Notes under the pieces: model-generated | The model's database searches: none | Told to the model about the DNA's origin: nothing | Seen by the model: only the letters and a program-made list of their open reading frames with translations | Position numbers and translations under genes: made by a program | NCBI GenBank assembly: GCA_021793235.1 | Contig: JAJYTD010000002.1 | Coordinates: forward strand, 1 to 64,000 | Length of the DNA stretch: 64,000 bases | Origin: Actinomycetes bacterium | GTDB lineage: Bacteria > Actinomycetota > Actinomycetes > Streptosporangiales > Streptosporangiaceae | Direction: 5' to 3' | Shown: positions 15,228-23,803 of the stretch, piece after piece | Position numbering within the stretch: position 1 is the first letter of the stretch | Layout: each line of letters begins with the position of its first letter

Positions 15228-16073
15228 TCACCGCGACTTGCCGGGCGTGCCGCCCCCTTGTATACGGCCCATCGGCTCTTCCGGGGCACGGCGGCCGATC
15301 CTGCTGTTGTGGTAGGCGAGCTCACGTACCGAGGCCAGCCAGCGGGGCGCCATCGGCAGCTCCGCAGGCCGGTTCAGCATCGGGTCGAACGAGAGCTGAC
15401 CGGCTTCGGCCGGAGAGAGCACGGTGTGCAGGGTCAGCCACGCGGCGGGCTGCCAGTCCCCCCGCACCGGGCCCACCAGCAGAACGAACCGCACCGGCCG
15501 GACCCGCACCCGCCGCTCCAGCCGGTACAGGCAGGCCGGGGCGATAGGGTCGCCGCCTTGCGGTACCGCGAGCAGCCACATCGCCCGCCCACCGCTGCGG
15601 TAGGGGATGATACTGCCGTAGCGGGCCCGCCCCCAGCCGCGGGCGGGCAGCGGGAGCATCCGGGTCAGCCTTCCGATACCCGAAGCCGACAGGGCCAGAT
15701 CCCACGGGCCCGCCAGGCCGCGGCCCGGCGGGATCCGCACCGCCAGCCCCAGCACATCCGTGCCCCCACCGGGGATCCCGGCTCCCTTGGAAAGGCGGGC
15801 GGTCACCGGTGTGGTCCCCTCGGGCAGTGGAAGCACACCGCCGGACCCGGCGGACAGCTCCCCCGAAAACCACACGCCCCGGGGGTGGAACGCACGAGCC
15901 CGACGTACCCGCGCGAGCCCGCGGAAGGCCGCGGCCAGCAGCCGGGAGCCGATCGTCTCTGTCCCCTCCGCGTCCGGAGTGCTCGATCGTTTCCGCACAC
16001 CGACCGACTGCCCCAGCGGCCACGGCGTAACCGCACAGCCCACCGCACCGTGACACCATCCGCCTCCCGGCAA
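15228..16073 (-). CDS. Conserved-looking protein of unknown function
   Basis: A frame of up to 281 residues. The N-terminal 25 residues are weak, and GTG codons at 16004 or 15998 are equally likely starts. The body has RARAFHPRGVWFSGEL, ARLSKGAGIPGGG, TDVLGLAVRIP, RYGSIIPYRSGG and LTLHTVLSPAEAGQLSFDP. This order (HP-G-W, RLSKG, D-LG-A-R, YGSI-PYR) recalls, from memory, actinobacterial proteins distantly related to catalases, but I see no heme-ligand motif and do not assign a function. There is no membrane segment or signal peptide. It is downstream of a four-segment membrane protein on the same strand. Confidence 0.6.
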   Translation of the reverse strand: MPGGGWCHGAVGCAVTPWPLGQSVGVRKRSSTPDAEGTETIGSRLLAAAFRGLARVRRARAFHPRGVWFSGELSAGSGGVLPLPEGTTPVTARLSKGAGIPGGGTDVLGLAVRIPPGRGLAGPWDLALSASGIGRLTRMLPLPARGWGRARYGSIIPYRSGGRAMWLLAVPQGGDPIAPACLYRLERRVRVRPVRFVLLVGPVRGDWQPAAWLTLHTVLSPAEAGQLSFDPMLNRPAELPMAPRWLASVRELAYHNSRIGRRAPEEPMGRIQGGGTPGKSR

Positions 16074-16193
16074 GCCCGCAGCCGCTGTCGGCGCCCGGCG
16101 GACCGGACCGGCGCGCCAAGAGAGGCCTGGCCAACAGCAGCGACCGCGGCCGCGGAGCCGGACGGCTGCGCAGGCTTTGCTGCGGATGCCTGT

Positions 16194-16223
16194 CCGCGGT
16201 TCAGAGGACCGCGGTTCAGAGGA
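16194..16223. repeat. 15-bp perfect tandem duplication at a gene end
   Basis: CCGCGGTTCAGAGGA occurs twice in direct succession (16194-16208 and 16209-16223). The second copy contains the stop codon of the membrane protein gene at 16216-16218. Because 15 bp is five codons, frame is kept, and the first copy lies just past the stop. Confidence 0.8.
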
Positions 16224-16707
16224 GCTTCGAGCGGCTCCGGCGCGCCGCGGCGCGGTCGGCCCAAAGCCGCACGTGCAGCACCCCGTAGGCGATGAGGGAG
16301 ACCAGGGCGTAGGCGAACGGACCGTTGAACACGAACGCCAGTGTCAGTTCCGCGCCGGCCACCAGTGCGAGCAGGCTCATCACCACCAGTCCCGCCACCA
16401 CAATGGTGTAGGTCCACACCAGGCCCACGAGCAGCCCGCGCGGCGGGCGTCCCCACCCGTGCGTCAGCGCCAGCGTGGCAAGGCCCAGCCCCAAGGCACT
16501 GACGGACGGAAGATAGACCCAGGCGAACAGGCCGACGCTCATCGGCAGATCCGCACGGGCAGCGTCCGTCTGGTTGATGACGAGGTGCGCGACCGCGAGC
16601 AGCGCCGTCGAGGCCGCGGCGAGGGCGCCGATCCGCCGGGTTCCTCTCCGGTCGGCCGGTCGCCGCTGAGCCGTTGTCCCCGACCCGGGCAGAGTGTTGC
16701 GGCTCAT
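16216..16707 (-). CDS. Four-segment integral membrane protein, unknown function
   Basis: A 163-residue protein. An Arg-rich N-terminus (about 28 residues) precedes four hydrophobic segments near residues 28-44, 58-82, 92-113 and 118-145, and a basic C-terminus follows. This resembles small actinobacterial membrane proteins placed next to a TetR gene. It is divergent from the EthR-like regulator at 16858 with 150 bp between starts. A CCCGCT-N2-AGCGGG inverted repeat at 16801-16814 could be a shared operator. The regulator may control it, for example as a resistance or permeability protein. That is inference from position only. Confidence 0.7.
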   Translation of the reverse strand: MSRNTLPGSGTTAQRRPADRRGTRRIGALAAASTALLAVAHLVINQTDAARADLPMSVGLFAWVYLPSVSALGLGLATLALTHGWGRPPRGLLVGLVWTYTIVVAGLVVMSLLALVAGAELTLAFVFNGPFAYALVSLIAYGVLHVRLWADRAAARRSRSKLL

Positions 16708-16857
16708 GATCCGCGTCCCTTCGTGTTCACCGTTTGGCGCTGCCTACCAGGATCGCGCCGTATCCCGACCCTTCTCATCCCCCGCAGGAGGGAACACTCC
16801 CCCGCTGAAGCGGGAAAGCGCGACAGGAGCACCGAGCACCAGGGTTAGTCTCGGCAC

Positions 16858-17559
16858 ATGGCCAACCCTTCCCCTTCTCGCCGCACCCGCCGCCGCGCCG
16901 AATCGCCCCACCGGCACGGTGACCAGCGCGAGACGGCCATCCTGGCCAGCTTGGAGAAGCTGCTTGAGATCTCGCCGCTCGCCTCGGTCAGCATCGACGA
17001 CATCGCGAAGGGCGCCGGCATCTCCCGGCCGACCCTGTACTTCTATTTCGCCTCGCGGTCGCAGGTGTTCGAGTCGCTCCTCGCGCGCACCCTCAGCGAG
17101 CTGAGCGGCCCCGCCCAGGACCTGCTGGCCGATCCCGACCAGCATCCCGACGAATTCGTCGACGAGATACTGCGGCATGTGCTGGAGTCCTGGCGTCAGC
17201 ACGGAACCGTGCTACGGCGGGCGGTCGAGGCAAGCGACGATCCGGCGATCAACCGACTGTGGCAGCAGACGATGGCGGCCCACATCAGCGCGCTCGCCAC
17301 CTGGATCCGACGCGGCCGGGAGCGGGGCATCTTCCTGGACACGGGCGAGGATCCGGCCGAGCTCGCCGAGGCGCTCGCCTGGATGGTCGAGCGCGGCTAC
17401 TACCAGTTGTTCCGCGAAGAGCACAGCCCGGCCGAAGAAGAGCGCAAGGTCGTGGTCTTCTCAGCGGTCTTCCAGCGCGCCTGCGGATACCCCGGCCCAG
17501 GTTCCCTCGCGGCGGGGCACGGGACGGCTACGGACCCGCACACGGAAGCCGACCGCTAG
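16858..17559 (+). CDS. TetR-family regulator, EthR-like
   Basis: A 233-residue repressor starting at ATG 16858. The N-terminal 20 residues are Arg-rich, then the HTH runs to about residue 70 (VSIDDIAKGAGISRPTLYFY, FASRSQVF). The C-terminal domain has the EthR-type ending (AEALAWMVERGYYQLFREE). EthR-type regulators sense hydrophobic small molecules. It is divergent from the four-segment membrane gene. The stop codon TAG (17557-17559) is formed by the TA at the edge of a 165-bp MITE plus the element's first G, so the original C-terminus was probably different. Confidence 0.85.
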   Translation: MANPSPSRRTRRRAESPHRHGDQRETAILASLEKLLEISPLASVSIDDIAKGAGISRPTLYFYFASRSQVFESLLARTLSELSGPAQDLLADPDQHPDEFVDEILRHVLESWRQHGTVLRRAVEASDDPAINRLWQQTMAAHISALATWIRRGRERGIFLDTGEDPAELAEALAWMVERGYYQLFREEHSPAEEERKVVVFSAVFQRACGYPGPGSLAAGHGTATDPHTEADR

Positions 17560-17721
17560 GGAGTGTTTGACGAAGGCTTTCGGATGAGCGAGCGGTCGTC
17601 CAGGCAATCTCTCGCAAGACGATTCGCGCAGATCATCCTGGTTGGCTGGGCAAGCGACATCGGCGCAGCGAGAGGCAGCCTGGCGGCCGCGAGCCCGAAA
17701 TGATTCGGCAAACACGCCCTA
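17557..17721. mobile_element. 165-bp MITE with imperfect terminal inverted repeats and TA flanks
   Basis: The left end TAGGGAGTGTTTGACGAA and the right end, read inward, TAGGGCGTGTTTGCCGAA match at 16 of 18 positions as inverted repeats. A TA dinucleotide bounds each side (17557-17558 and 17720-17721), as expected for a TA target duplication. No coding frame lies inside. The right 39 bases recur with a few differences at 36039-36077. It has all the marks of a non-autonomous element moved by a transposase elsewhere in the genome. Confidence 0.75.
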
Positions 17722-18070
17722 AGGCGCCCCGACCGCCCGGAACGGGCTCTCCCGCCGGAACCGGCCCGGTAACCGCCCCCTTCGTCCACGGGGTCAGGGA
17801 ACTCCGCGCGGCGGCCGTGGCCGCTGCCGGGGCCTCGCCTCCTCTGCGATTCCGCGCCCGAGGCCTCGCCCGGAGCCGGGCAGGGCCGTGGCCATGGGAG
17901 TACGCGCCTCACCCGCTGCGCCGGTCCGGCGGTCCGCACCGCTCTCACGACTCCCCGCATCCAATCGACGACGTGTCGAGATATTCTCAACACAGTGTTG
18001 ATCAATGCCATGTTTCACGCCACACTAGAGCCCTCTTTCCCAGCCCTGATGTCTGTGCCGGAGGTTCTCC
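17722..18070. other. Gene-free interval upstream of the amidohydrolase
   Basis: About 350 bp between the MITE and the amidohydrolase start. No coding frame on either strand looks real. It holds the TCAACACAGTGTTGA palindrome at 17987-18001 and a GGAGG ribosome site just before 18071. Confidence 0.6.
17987..18001. promoter_or_regulatory. Perfect palindrome upstream of the amidohydrolase
   Basis: TCAACAC-A-GTGTTGA is a perfect 15-bp inverted repeat 69 bp before the amidohydrolase start. It is in a relatively AT-rich patch suited to a promoter. Likely a repressor site; the cognate regulator is not evident in the window. Confidence 0.5.
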
Positions 18071-19534
18071 ATGGCGGTTTCTCGTTTACTCATTTCAGGT
18101 GGTTCCGTCCTGGTCGGTTCACCGTTGCGGGGTGTGGTCGAGCAGGTCGACGTGCTCGTGGAAGACGGCGTGATCCTCCGGATCGGCCCGGGCCTGGACA
18201 CGGTCGACGCCGAGCGGATCGACGCGAGCGGGTGCTTCGTCCTCCCCGGCTTCGTCGATTCCCACCAGCACCTCTGGCAGACCACGATGCGGGGGCTCAC
18301 CGCCGACTGGGACCTGTCCGAGTACTTCTGGTGCATCCGCAACAACCACTCGGCCGCGCACACGCCCGCCGACATCTTCGCGGGAACCTACGCCGGCGCC
18401 CTTGCCGCGCTCGACAGCGGCACCACCACCACGATCGACTTCTCCCACTGCCTGAACAGCCCCGACCACTCAGACGAGGCGGTCCGGTCGATCAAGGAAT
18501 CCGGGATCCGGGCGGTGTGGTGCTATGGGCTGTTCGCCGTACCGACGGACCGGCCCGCGTTCGCGACCCTCGAACAGCGCTGGGCGGACGCCCGGCGCAT
18601 CCGCGACACCCAATTCACCGGCAGCGCCAAAGACGAACTCGTGACCATGGGCCTTGCGCTGACCGAGGTCGGACTGCAGCCGTGGGAGGCCACGCGCGCG
18701 GAGTTCGCTCTCGCCCGCGAGCTCGGCGTCATGCTCACGACGCACGCCAACGTGATCTGGCGCCCGGACCCGATCCCAGAGATCGAGTGGTACCACCGGG
18801 ACGGGCTGCTCGGACCGAACCAGCTGCACTCCCACGCCAACACCAGCACGGACCGGGAGCTGGCCCTACTCGCCGAGGCCGGAGCGAGCACGTGCAGCAC
18901 CCCCGACACCGAACTGCAGATGGGCATGGGCTTTCCCGTGTTCGCCCGGGCCGCGGCCCTTGGTGTGACGGTGGGCCTCGGCGGCGACATCCAGTCCAAC
19001 AACGGCCAGGACCCCTTCACCCAGATGCGGCTCGCCCTCCAGGCCGAGAACGTCCGCGCCGCGCTTCCCACTCTGGAGGGGGAAGGGCTGCCCGGACTGA
19101 ACGGTTCACCGGCCACCCCCCGCGAGGTCCTGCACTACGCCACCCTCGGCAGCGCCCAGGCGCTCGGCCTCGGCGACGTCACCGGTTCGCTGGAGCCTGG
19201 TAAGGCAGCCGACATCCTCCTGGTGCGCGGCGACGGGCTGCGCCAGCGGCCGGTGGTGGACCCGATCTCGACCATCGTGATGCACTGCGGCATCGGTGAG
19301 GTCGACACGGTCCTCGTGGCCGGGAAAGTCGTCAAACGCGACGGCCGCCTCGTCCACCGGGACCCGGCGGCCGCGGCCGGACTCGTCGACCAGGCCTACG
19401 AACGCCTGACGGCCGCGATCGAGCAGCGCGGCGGGTGGAAGCCGCCCATGCCCGAAGGGTTCATGGAGACGGTCATGCAGGCCATGGCGGCGAACGCGCC
19501 CGACTTCGCCCTGCCGGACAGAGCCTCCTCCTGA
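18071..19534 (+). CDS. Metal-dependent amidohydrolase, cytosine/atrazine deaminase-like
   Basis: A 487-residue member of the amidohydrolase superfamily (ATZ/TrzN, guanine and SAH deaminase group). An N-terminal beta segment precedes [16 protein letters not shown], with metal ligands His65 and His67. Later TTHANV and the glycine-rich [11 protein letters not shown] supply the expected His and Asp, and a C-terminal [13 protein letters not shown] with a composite beta domain closes the fold. GGAGG sits eight bases before ATG 18071. The adjacent 3' gene is a truncated fumarylacetoacetate-hydrolase relic, suggesting a former catabolic pair. The substrate (an aminated heterocycle or similar) cannot be read from sequence. 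Confidence 0.85.
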   Translation: MAVSRLLISGGSVLVGSPLRGVVEQVDVLVEDGVILRIGPGLDTVDAERIDASGCFVLPGFVDSHQHLWQTTMRGLTADWDLSEYFWCIRNNHSAAHTPADIFAGTYAGALAALDSGTTTTIDFSHCLNSPDHSDEAVRSIKESGIRAVWCYGLFAVPTDRPAFATLEQRWADARRIRDTQFTGSAKDELVTMGLALTEVGLQPWEATRAEFALARELGVMLTTHANVIWRPDPIPEIEWYHRDGLLGPNQLHSHANTSTDRELALLAEAGASTCSTPDTELQMGMGFPVFARAAALGVTVGLGGDIQSNNGQDPFTQMRLALQAENVRAALPTLEGEGLPGLNGSPATPREVLHYATLGSAQALGLGDVTGSLEPGKAADILLVRGDGLRQRPVVDPISTIVMHCGIGEVDTVLVAGKVVKRDGRLVHRDPAAAAGLVDQAYERLTAAIEQRGGWKPPMPEGFMETVMQAMAANAPDFALPDRASS

Positions 19535-19539
19535 AACTG

Positions 19540-19769
19540 GTGACCTTCTCCCACGGCGGTGCAGACCGGCTCGGCGTGCTCGTCGACACCGACCAGCGCG
19601 TGGTCGACTGCACCGCCCTCTGCCCGACGAGCCCGCGTTGTCCTCGATGCGGGCATTTATGGAGGCGGGCCAACCACACCGAACGGTGCTCTCCATGTTC
19701 GAGACGCGCGATACAGAGCAGTCGTCTCCGCTGATGTCCGCGAAACCGAGCACGGAGGGGAATCCATGA
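19540..19769 (+). pseudogene. Truncated, frameshifted fumarylacetoacetate hydrolase-family gene
   Basis: From GTG 19540 the frame reads VTFSHGGADRLGVLVDTDQR and VVDCTAL, the N-terminal domain of an FAH-family enzyme. At about 19620 one C appears to be missing. In the -1 frame the sequence goes on LPDEPALSSMRAFMEAGQPH and RTVLSMFETRDT, then meets a TGA overlapping the ATG of the hemerythrin gene. Only about 70 of the usual 280 or more residues are present, so the catalytic domain is gone. It follows the amidohydrolase by five bases and was probably its operon partner. Confidence 0.75.
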
Positions 19770-20329
19770 GCGCTGAGAGCTCAACCGACCTCATCGACAT
19801 CATCGTCTCGGACCACCGCGATGTGGAGCGCATTTTCACCGAACTGGAGAAGGGCACGGCATCGCCCGAGCAGCGCAAGCAGATGGTGGACCACGTGATC
19901 GCCGAACTGGTCCGCCACTCGGTGGCCGAAGAGCAGTACATGTATCCGGCCGCGCGCAAGGCACTGGCCGACGGCGACGCGTTGGCCGACCACGAGCTCG
20001 AGGAGCACGCCGAGGCCGAACAGGTCATGAAGGACCTGTCGGAGACGGAGGCTACCGACCCCCGCTTCGAAGAACTTCTACAGAAACTGATGTCTGATAT
20101 CCGCCACCACATCGAGGGCGAGGAGAACGAATTCCTCCCCCGCCTCAAGGCGGCCTGCAGTAAGGCGGAGCTGCAGGACCTCGGCCGCAGGGTGCAGCAG
20201 GCGAAGAAGGTCGCGCCGACCCGGCCGCACCCCATGGCGCCGGACACTCCGCCGGCGAACAGGATCCTCAACCCCGGTGCCGGACTCGTCGACCGGATGC
20301 GCGACGCCCTCACCGGACGCAGTGCTTGA
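19766..20329 (+). CDS. Hemerythrin HHE-domain protein
   Basis: A 187-residue cytosolic protein with ATG 19766 eight bases after GGAGGGG. Residues 8-140 form the HHE cation-binding four-helix bundle. Ligand-type histidines are in SDHRDVERIF, LVRHSVAEEQYMYP, DHELEEHAEAE and DIRHHIEGEENEFLP, the full set for a di-iron site. A basic, Pro-rich tail of about 45 residues follows. Related actinobacterial proteins are linked to oxygen, NO or redox sensing and stress. It overlaps the FAH relic by the ATGA junction, but its own ribosome site suggests independent function. Confidence 0.88.
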   Translation: MSAESSTDLIDIIVSDHRDVERIFTELEKGTASPEQRKQMVDHVIAELVRHSVAEEQYMYPAARKALADGDALADHELEEHAEAEQVMKDLSETEATDPRFEELLQKLMSDIRHHIEGEENEFLPRLKAACSKAELQDLGRRVQQAKKVAPTRPHPMAPDTPPANRILNPGAGLVDRMRDALTGRSA

Positions 20330-20437
20330 CGCTTTCCGCTGGGGCGAAAGATCTGCCGTATCGGCCTGACCGGTCCCATCGCCGACAATGGGGTCGAGTG
20401 GAGCACGGGCACCGGCGGCCGATCGGCAAGGGGGATC

Positions 20438-21043
20438 ATGGGGCCGCAGGGGATCGTGCGGCCGCGGGCACATGACGTGCTGGTGGTCGTCGATATGCAG
20501 AACTGGTTCATGGGCGCGGGCGGAGGGCACATCCTGGCCCCCGTCCTCGCCTTGGTCCGGCGCTGGTCCCAGGCGGGCGGCCGAGTGCTGTTCACTCGGT
20601 ACGTCAACGCACCGGGCAGCCCCCACGAGCGGCTGCTGGGCTGGCGCGAGATGCGCGGCTCCCCCGATGTCGACATCGTCCCCGCCCTCCTCCCCTACAC
20701 ACGCAGTGCTGACGTGCTGGACAAGCACGTCTACACCCTTTTCACCGGCGAAGGCCAGGAGTTGGCCGCCCGGCGGGGCTGGACCGACCTGTACTTCTGC
20801 GGCGTGGACACCGAATGCTGCGTGGCCCAGTCCGCGGTGGGCGCGTTCGAACACGGCTTGACTCCCTGGGTCATCACCGACGCGTGCACCTCGCATGTCG
20901 GTCCCGACGCACACGATGCGGGGATGCTGGTACTGCGCCGCACCATCGGCCGGAGGCAGTTGATCACCGTGGACGGCCTCGGCTTGGGAACGCTGCCTGA
21001 GATGTGCGAACCCGATGTGCGCACCACACGGGAGAACCGGTAG
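20438..21043 (+). CDS. Isochorismatase-family cysteine hydrolase
   Basis: A 201-residue enzyme of the isochorismatase/nicotinamidase fold. The catalytic triad is complete: Asp19 in VVVDMQNWF, Lys96 in VLDKHVYTLF and Cys128 in GVDTECCVAQS, with the cis-peptide VDT before it. This fold hydrolyses amides or vinyl ethers. The family does not reveal the substrate, which may be nicotinamide-, ureido- or isochorismate-like. GGGGGATC lies just upstream of ATG 20438. There is no membrane part, and it is probably monocistronic or read with ppa, 84 bp downstream. Confidence 0.88.
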   Translation: MGPQGIVRPRAHDVLVVVDMQNWFMGAGGGHILAPVLALVRRWSQAGGRVLFTRYVNAPGSPHERLLGWREMRGSPDVDIVPALLPYTRSADVLDKHVYTLFTGEGQELAARRGWTDLYFCGVDTECCVAQSAVGAFEHGLTPWVITDACTSHVGPDAHDAGMLVLRRTIGRRQLITVDGLGLGTLPEMCEPDVRTTRENR

Positions 21044-21127
21044 AAACGGGACCAGCGGGGACGGCTCCGCGGCGTCCGGCCGGAACCGCCCGCGCCATCG
21101 TGCACAGTGCTGCGAAGGGGAGCAGGT

Positions 21128-21622
21128 ATGGACCTGGACATGGTCGTGGAGATCCCGCAGGGGTCGCGGAACAAGTACGAGATGGACCACTCGGTCGGCC
21201 GGATCCGGCTGGACCGGAGCCTGTTCACAGCCACCCAGTACCCGGCCGACTACGGCTACCTTCCGGGCACGCTGGCCGAGGACGGCGACCCGCTGGACGC
21301 GATTGTCCCGCTGGAGAAGCGGTCCTTCCCCGGGTGCGTGGTCCGGGTGCGGCCCGTGGCGGTGTTCTGGATGCGCGACGAGCGCGGCCCCGACGCCAAG
21401 GTCCTGTGCATGCCGTCTGGGGATCCCCGCCTGGAGCACATTCGCGATCTGCGCAACATCCCGGAGTTCCAGCTCCAGGAGATCACCCACTTCTTCGACA
21501 TCTACAAGCGTCTGGAGCCCGGGAAGAGCTCGGAGGTCCGCGGCTGGCAGGACCGTGCGTCGGCTGAGGCGGCCGTCTTGGACGCCCAGCAGCGGGCCGC
21601 GGCACCACCCGCCGGCAACTGA
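21128..21622 (+). CDS. ppa: Inorganic pyrophosphatase, family I
   Basis: A 164-residue soluble enzyme hydrolysing pyrophosphate to phosphate, which pulls biosynthetic reactions forward. The signature YGYLPGTLAEDGDPLDAIV contains the Mg-binding aspartates; KYEMDH and FPADYGY-type blocks are present. The C-terminal KRLEPGKSSEVRGWQDR is typical of actinobacterial Ppa. AAGGGGAG lies six bases before ATG 21128. A slightly unusual feature is VPLEKRSFPGC where relatives have a V-L-x-x-x-P-x-FPGC stretch; this is conservative. Housekeeping function is very likely. Confidence 0.95.
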   Translation: MDLDMVVEIPQGSRNKYEMDHSVGRIRLDRSLFTATQYPADYGYLPGTLAEDGDPLDAIVPLEKRSFPGCVVRVRPVAVFWMRDERGPDAKVLCMPSGDPRLEHIRDLRNIPEFQLQEITHFFDIYKRLEPGKSSEVRGWQDRASAEAAVLDAQQRAAAPPAGN

Positions 21623-21916
21623 GCGCACCGCGGCCCGCACCTCTCAGTCCGGTCCGGCTCTCAAGCCGATCCGGCCAGTCAGTCCTGTAGCCCTTCCGCC
21701 ACGGCCTCCATGCATGCTCCCTGATCGCACTCCTTGTTCCCATCGATCGCCTCATCCCATGGAAACCGCCTGGCCGGCGTCAATACGGGCATTCAACGGT
21801 CCGCCCTTCTCCGCCCGCGCCCGCCTTGCCCCGAGCGATCCGAGGGCGACCGAAGGCCTATCCTCAGTACCGCCGGTATGCGTACTGCTCCTCGACCGAT
21901 CGGATCGGAGCCCCCC

Positions 21917-22798
21917 ATGACCGCTCAGCCCGTCTCTCCCGACCTGGCCCGTGCCGCCTGGGCCGCCGCCGAACCGCTCCACGCGCTCGTCTACTTCGTC
22001 CCGGAGGCAGCGCCCGCCTACGAGGCGATCGGTCTGGAGCCGGTCGCCACGGCCTATTTCGCGTCGCGCTCTGCTGCTCTGGGGGCCGTCGGCGCGGAGA
22101 CGGTCGCCGCGGCGTTCTACGTCTTCAGCCCCGACCTGATCCGCAAGTCGATCCCCAAGGCATGGACCGCGGCTTCGCCCGAGACAGTGCTGGATACCCG
22201 GCTGGGCATCGTCGACCAGGCGCTTCGCCGCATTCTCGGGGAGGATGCCGTCCGGTCCCAAAGCATGGAAGAGGCCGCCGGAATCGCCCGCACGGCCGCG
22301 GAGGAGGCCTCGCGGTACATTCACGGCCGCTCGCTGTTCGCCGGCCACGCCGGACTCCCCTGGCCGGCAGAACCCCATCTCGTGCTCTGGCACGCCGCCA
22401 CCCTGCTGCGCGAGTTCCGCGGCGACGGCCACATCTCCGTGCTGCTGTCGGACGGACTGGACCCGGTGGAGGCTCTGGTCGACCATGCGGCGGCCGAGCC
22501 CCACCTCTTCTCCTTCCTGCGCAAGACCCGCGGATGGTCCCAGGAGGCGTGGGATGCCGCGACCGACCGCCTTGTCCGGCGCGGGCTCGTAGAGACCGGT
22601 GAGGAGGGGGCGCTTTCGCTCACCGGCGAGGGACAGAAGCTGCGTGCGGACAGGGAAGCCCGCACCGACGCGCTCTCCCTGCCTGCGTTCACCTCCACCA
22701 GCCCTGACGACTGCACCCGGCTGATCGAACTCATCACCCCGTTCACCGACGCCCTCAGCGCCGAGGGGGTCCTGCCCCCCGGCACGCGGCACCGCTGA
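21917..22798 (+). CDS. SCO6745-like helix-turn-helix protein
   Basis: A 293-residue protein beginning at ATG 21917. Residues 5-150 are helical (LARAAWAAAEPLHALVYFVP, GAETVAAAFYVFSPDLI), and the C-terminal third is a winged helix (FSFLRKTRGWSQEAWDAATD, RLVRRGLVE, LSLTGEGQKLR). This matches the actinobacterial SCO6745-type family, where a helical ligand-binding-like part precedes a MarR-like wing. The physiological role is unknown. It is flanked by 294 bp upstream and the PP2C-like gene 49 bp downstream on the same strand. Confidence 0.75.
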   Translation: MTAQPVSPDLARAAWAAAEPLHALVYFVPEAAPAYEAIGLEPVATAYFASRSAALGAVGAETVAAAFYVFSPDLIRKSIPKAWTAASPETVLDTRLGIVDQALRRILGEDAVRSQSMEEAAGIARTAAEEASRYIHGRSLFAGHAGLPWPAEPHLVLWHAATLLREFRGDGHISVLLSDGLDPVEALVDHAAAEPHLFSFLRKTRGWSQEAWDAATDRLVRRGLVETGEEGALSLTGEGQKLRADREARTDALSLPAFTSTSPDDCTRLIELITPFTDALSAEGVLPPGTRHR

Positions 22799-22847
22799 GC
22801 CGCTCTTCGGGACCCGGGGCGGCGGATCCAGCCCTTAACCTGCACTG

Positions 22848-23651
22848 GTGCGGATCTGCTACGCGAGTGAACAGGGCTGCGGCGCGGCCAACGAGGACCG
22901 CGCCGCAGCAGGAACAGGCTGGGCGTTCGTCCTCGACGGAGCGACCGCCCCGGCAGGGGTCGACAGCGGGTGTCGGCACGGTGTCTCCTGGATGGTCGAC
23001 CGCCTGGCCGCGGCGCTCGCCGCGGAACTGGGGGCCGGGCACGGGGCGCCGCTTGCGGATGTCCTCGCCGCCGCGATTGAGCGCACCTGCGACGCCCACC
23101 GCGGCACCTGTGACCTCGGCAATCCCGACAGCCCTTCGGCGACCGCCGCGGTGGCGCGCGCGAGCGGCCACGGGGTGGACTACCTCGTGCTCGCCGACTC
23201 CGCTGTGCTCCTCCCGGGCACCGGCGCGTCCGCCACCGCCATCACCGACGACCGCCTGGACCACCTGCCCGGCGGCCGCCCGTACAGCAGGGAACTGGTG
23301 CGGTCTTCGCGCAACACCCCGGGCGGGTTCTGGGTGGCGAGCACGTCGGCCGAGGCCGCCCGCCAAGCGGTCACCGGGACCGTTCGGACCGGTGACCGCC
23401 GGTTCGCGCTCCTCACCGACGGCTGCACGCGGCTGGTCGACTACTACAGCAGCACGTGGAGCGAGGTGTGGTCGCACCTCTGGGAGAAGGGACCGGAATC
23501 GCTCATCGCCCGGGTCCGCGGCCAGGAGGACGAGCGCGGTGTCCCCCACGGCAAGCGCCATGATGACGCGACCGCGCTCGTGGGCGAGTTCGGCCCCGAG
23601 TGCGTCCACGAGCGCCCCCCGCGGTTCCGCGGACCGCCGCCACGCCGCTGA
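22848..23651 (+). CDS. PP2C-like protein phosphatase domain protein
   Basis: A 267-residue protein from GTG 22848. The PP2C layout is visible: ANEDRAAAGTGWAFVLDGAT (metal-binding Asp), ALLTDGCTRLV and RHDDATALVGEF near the C-terminus, the last being the DD pair of the active centre. Some motifs are degenerate relative to classic DGxGG/DGxxD, so activity may be limited to a specific partner. It has no membrane segment. Followed by a strong terminator (23754-23783) and a convergent gene. The target protein is unknown. Confidence 0.75.
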   Translation: MRICYASEQGCGAANEDRAAAGTGWAFVLDGATAPAGVDSGCRHGVSWMVDRLAAALAAELGAGHGAPLADVLAAAIERTCDAHRGTCDLGNPDSPSATAAVARASGHGVDYLVLADSAVLLPGTGASATAITDDRLDHLPGGRPYSRELVRSSRNTPGGFWVASTSAEAARQAVTGTVRTGDRRFALLTDGCTRLVDYYSSTWSEVWSHLWEKGPESLIARVRGQEDERGVPHGKRHDDATALVGEFGPECVHERPPRFRGPPPRR

Positions 23652-23753
23652 ACCCGCCGGCCGAGGGGGCCGGGCCCGCGAGGAGCCGCGTTCCCGGTCA
23701 GCAGCGGGCAAGCTCGCGCTGGACCCGGCGCGTTGATCGCACCGCCCGGCGGA

Positions 23754-23786
23754 GGCGTCCGGAGCAGCACCGCCCCGGACGCCTTT
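23754..23786. terminator. Hairpin terminator between convergent genes
   Basis: GGCGTCCGG (23754-23762) and CCGGACGCC (23775-23783) form a perfect 9-bp stem with a 12-base loop, followed by TTT. It separates the PP2C-like gene from the converging membrane-anchored protein. Confidence 0.75.
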
Positions 23787-23803
23787 GTGCCTTCCGTTGC
23801 GGA

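Noticed and set aside
14112-16295. A 727-codon open frame on the plus strand over the M48 and unknown genes
   Set aside because: It is the antisense shadow of high-GC genes. Its composition (His, Arg, Gln, Pro repeats) is not protein-like and it has no domain.
20078-21640. A 520-codon minus-strand frame over hemerythrin, isochorismatase and ppa
   Set aside because: Three well-supported plus-strand genes with catalytic motifs occupy the same DNA.
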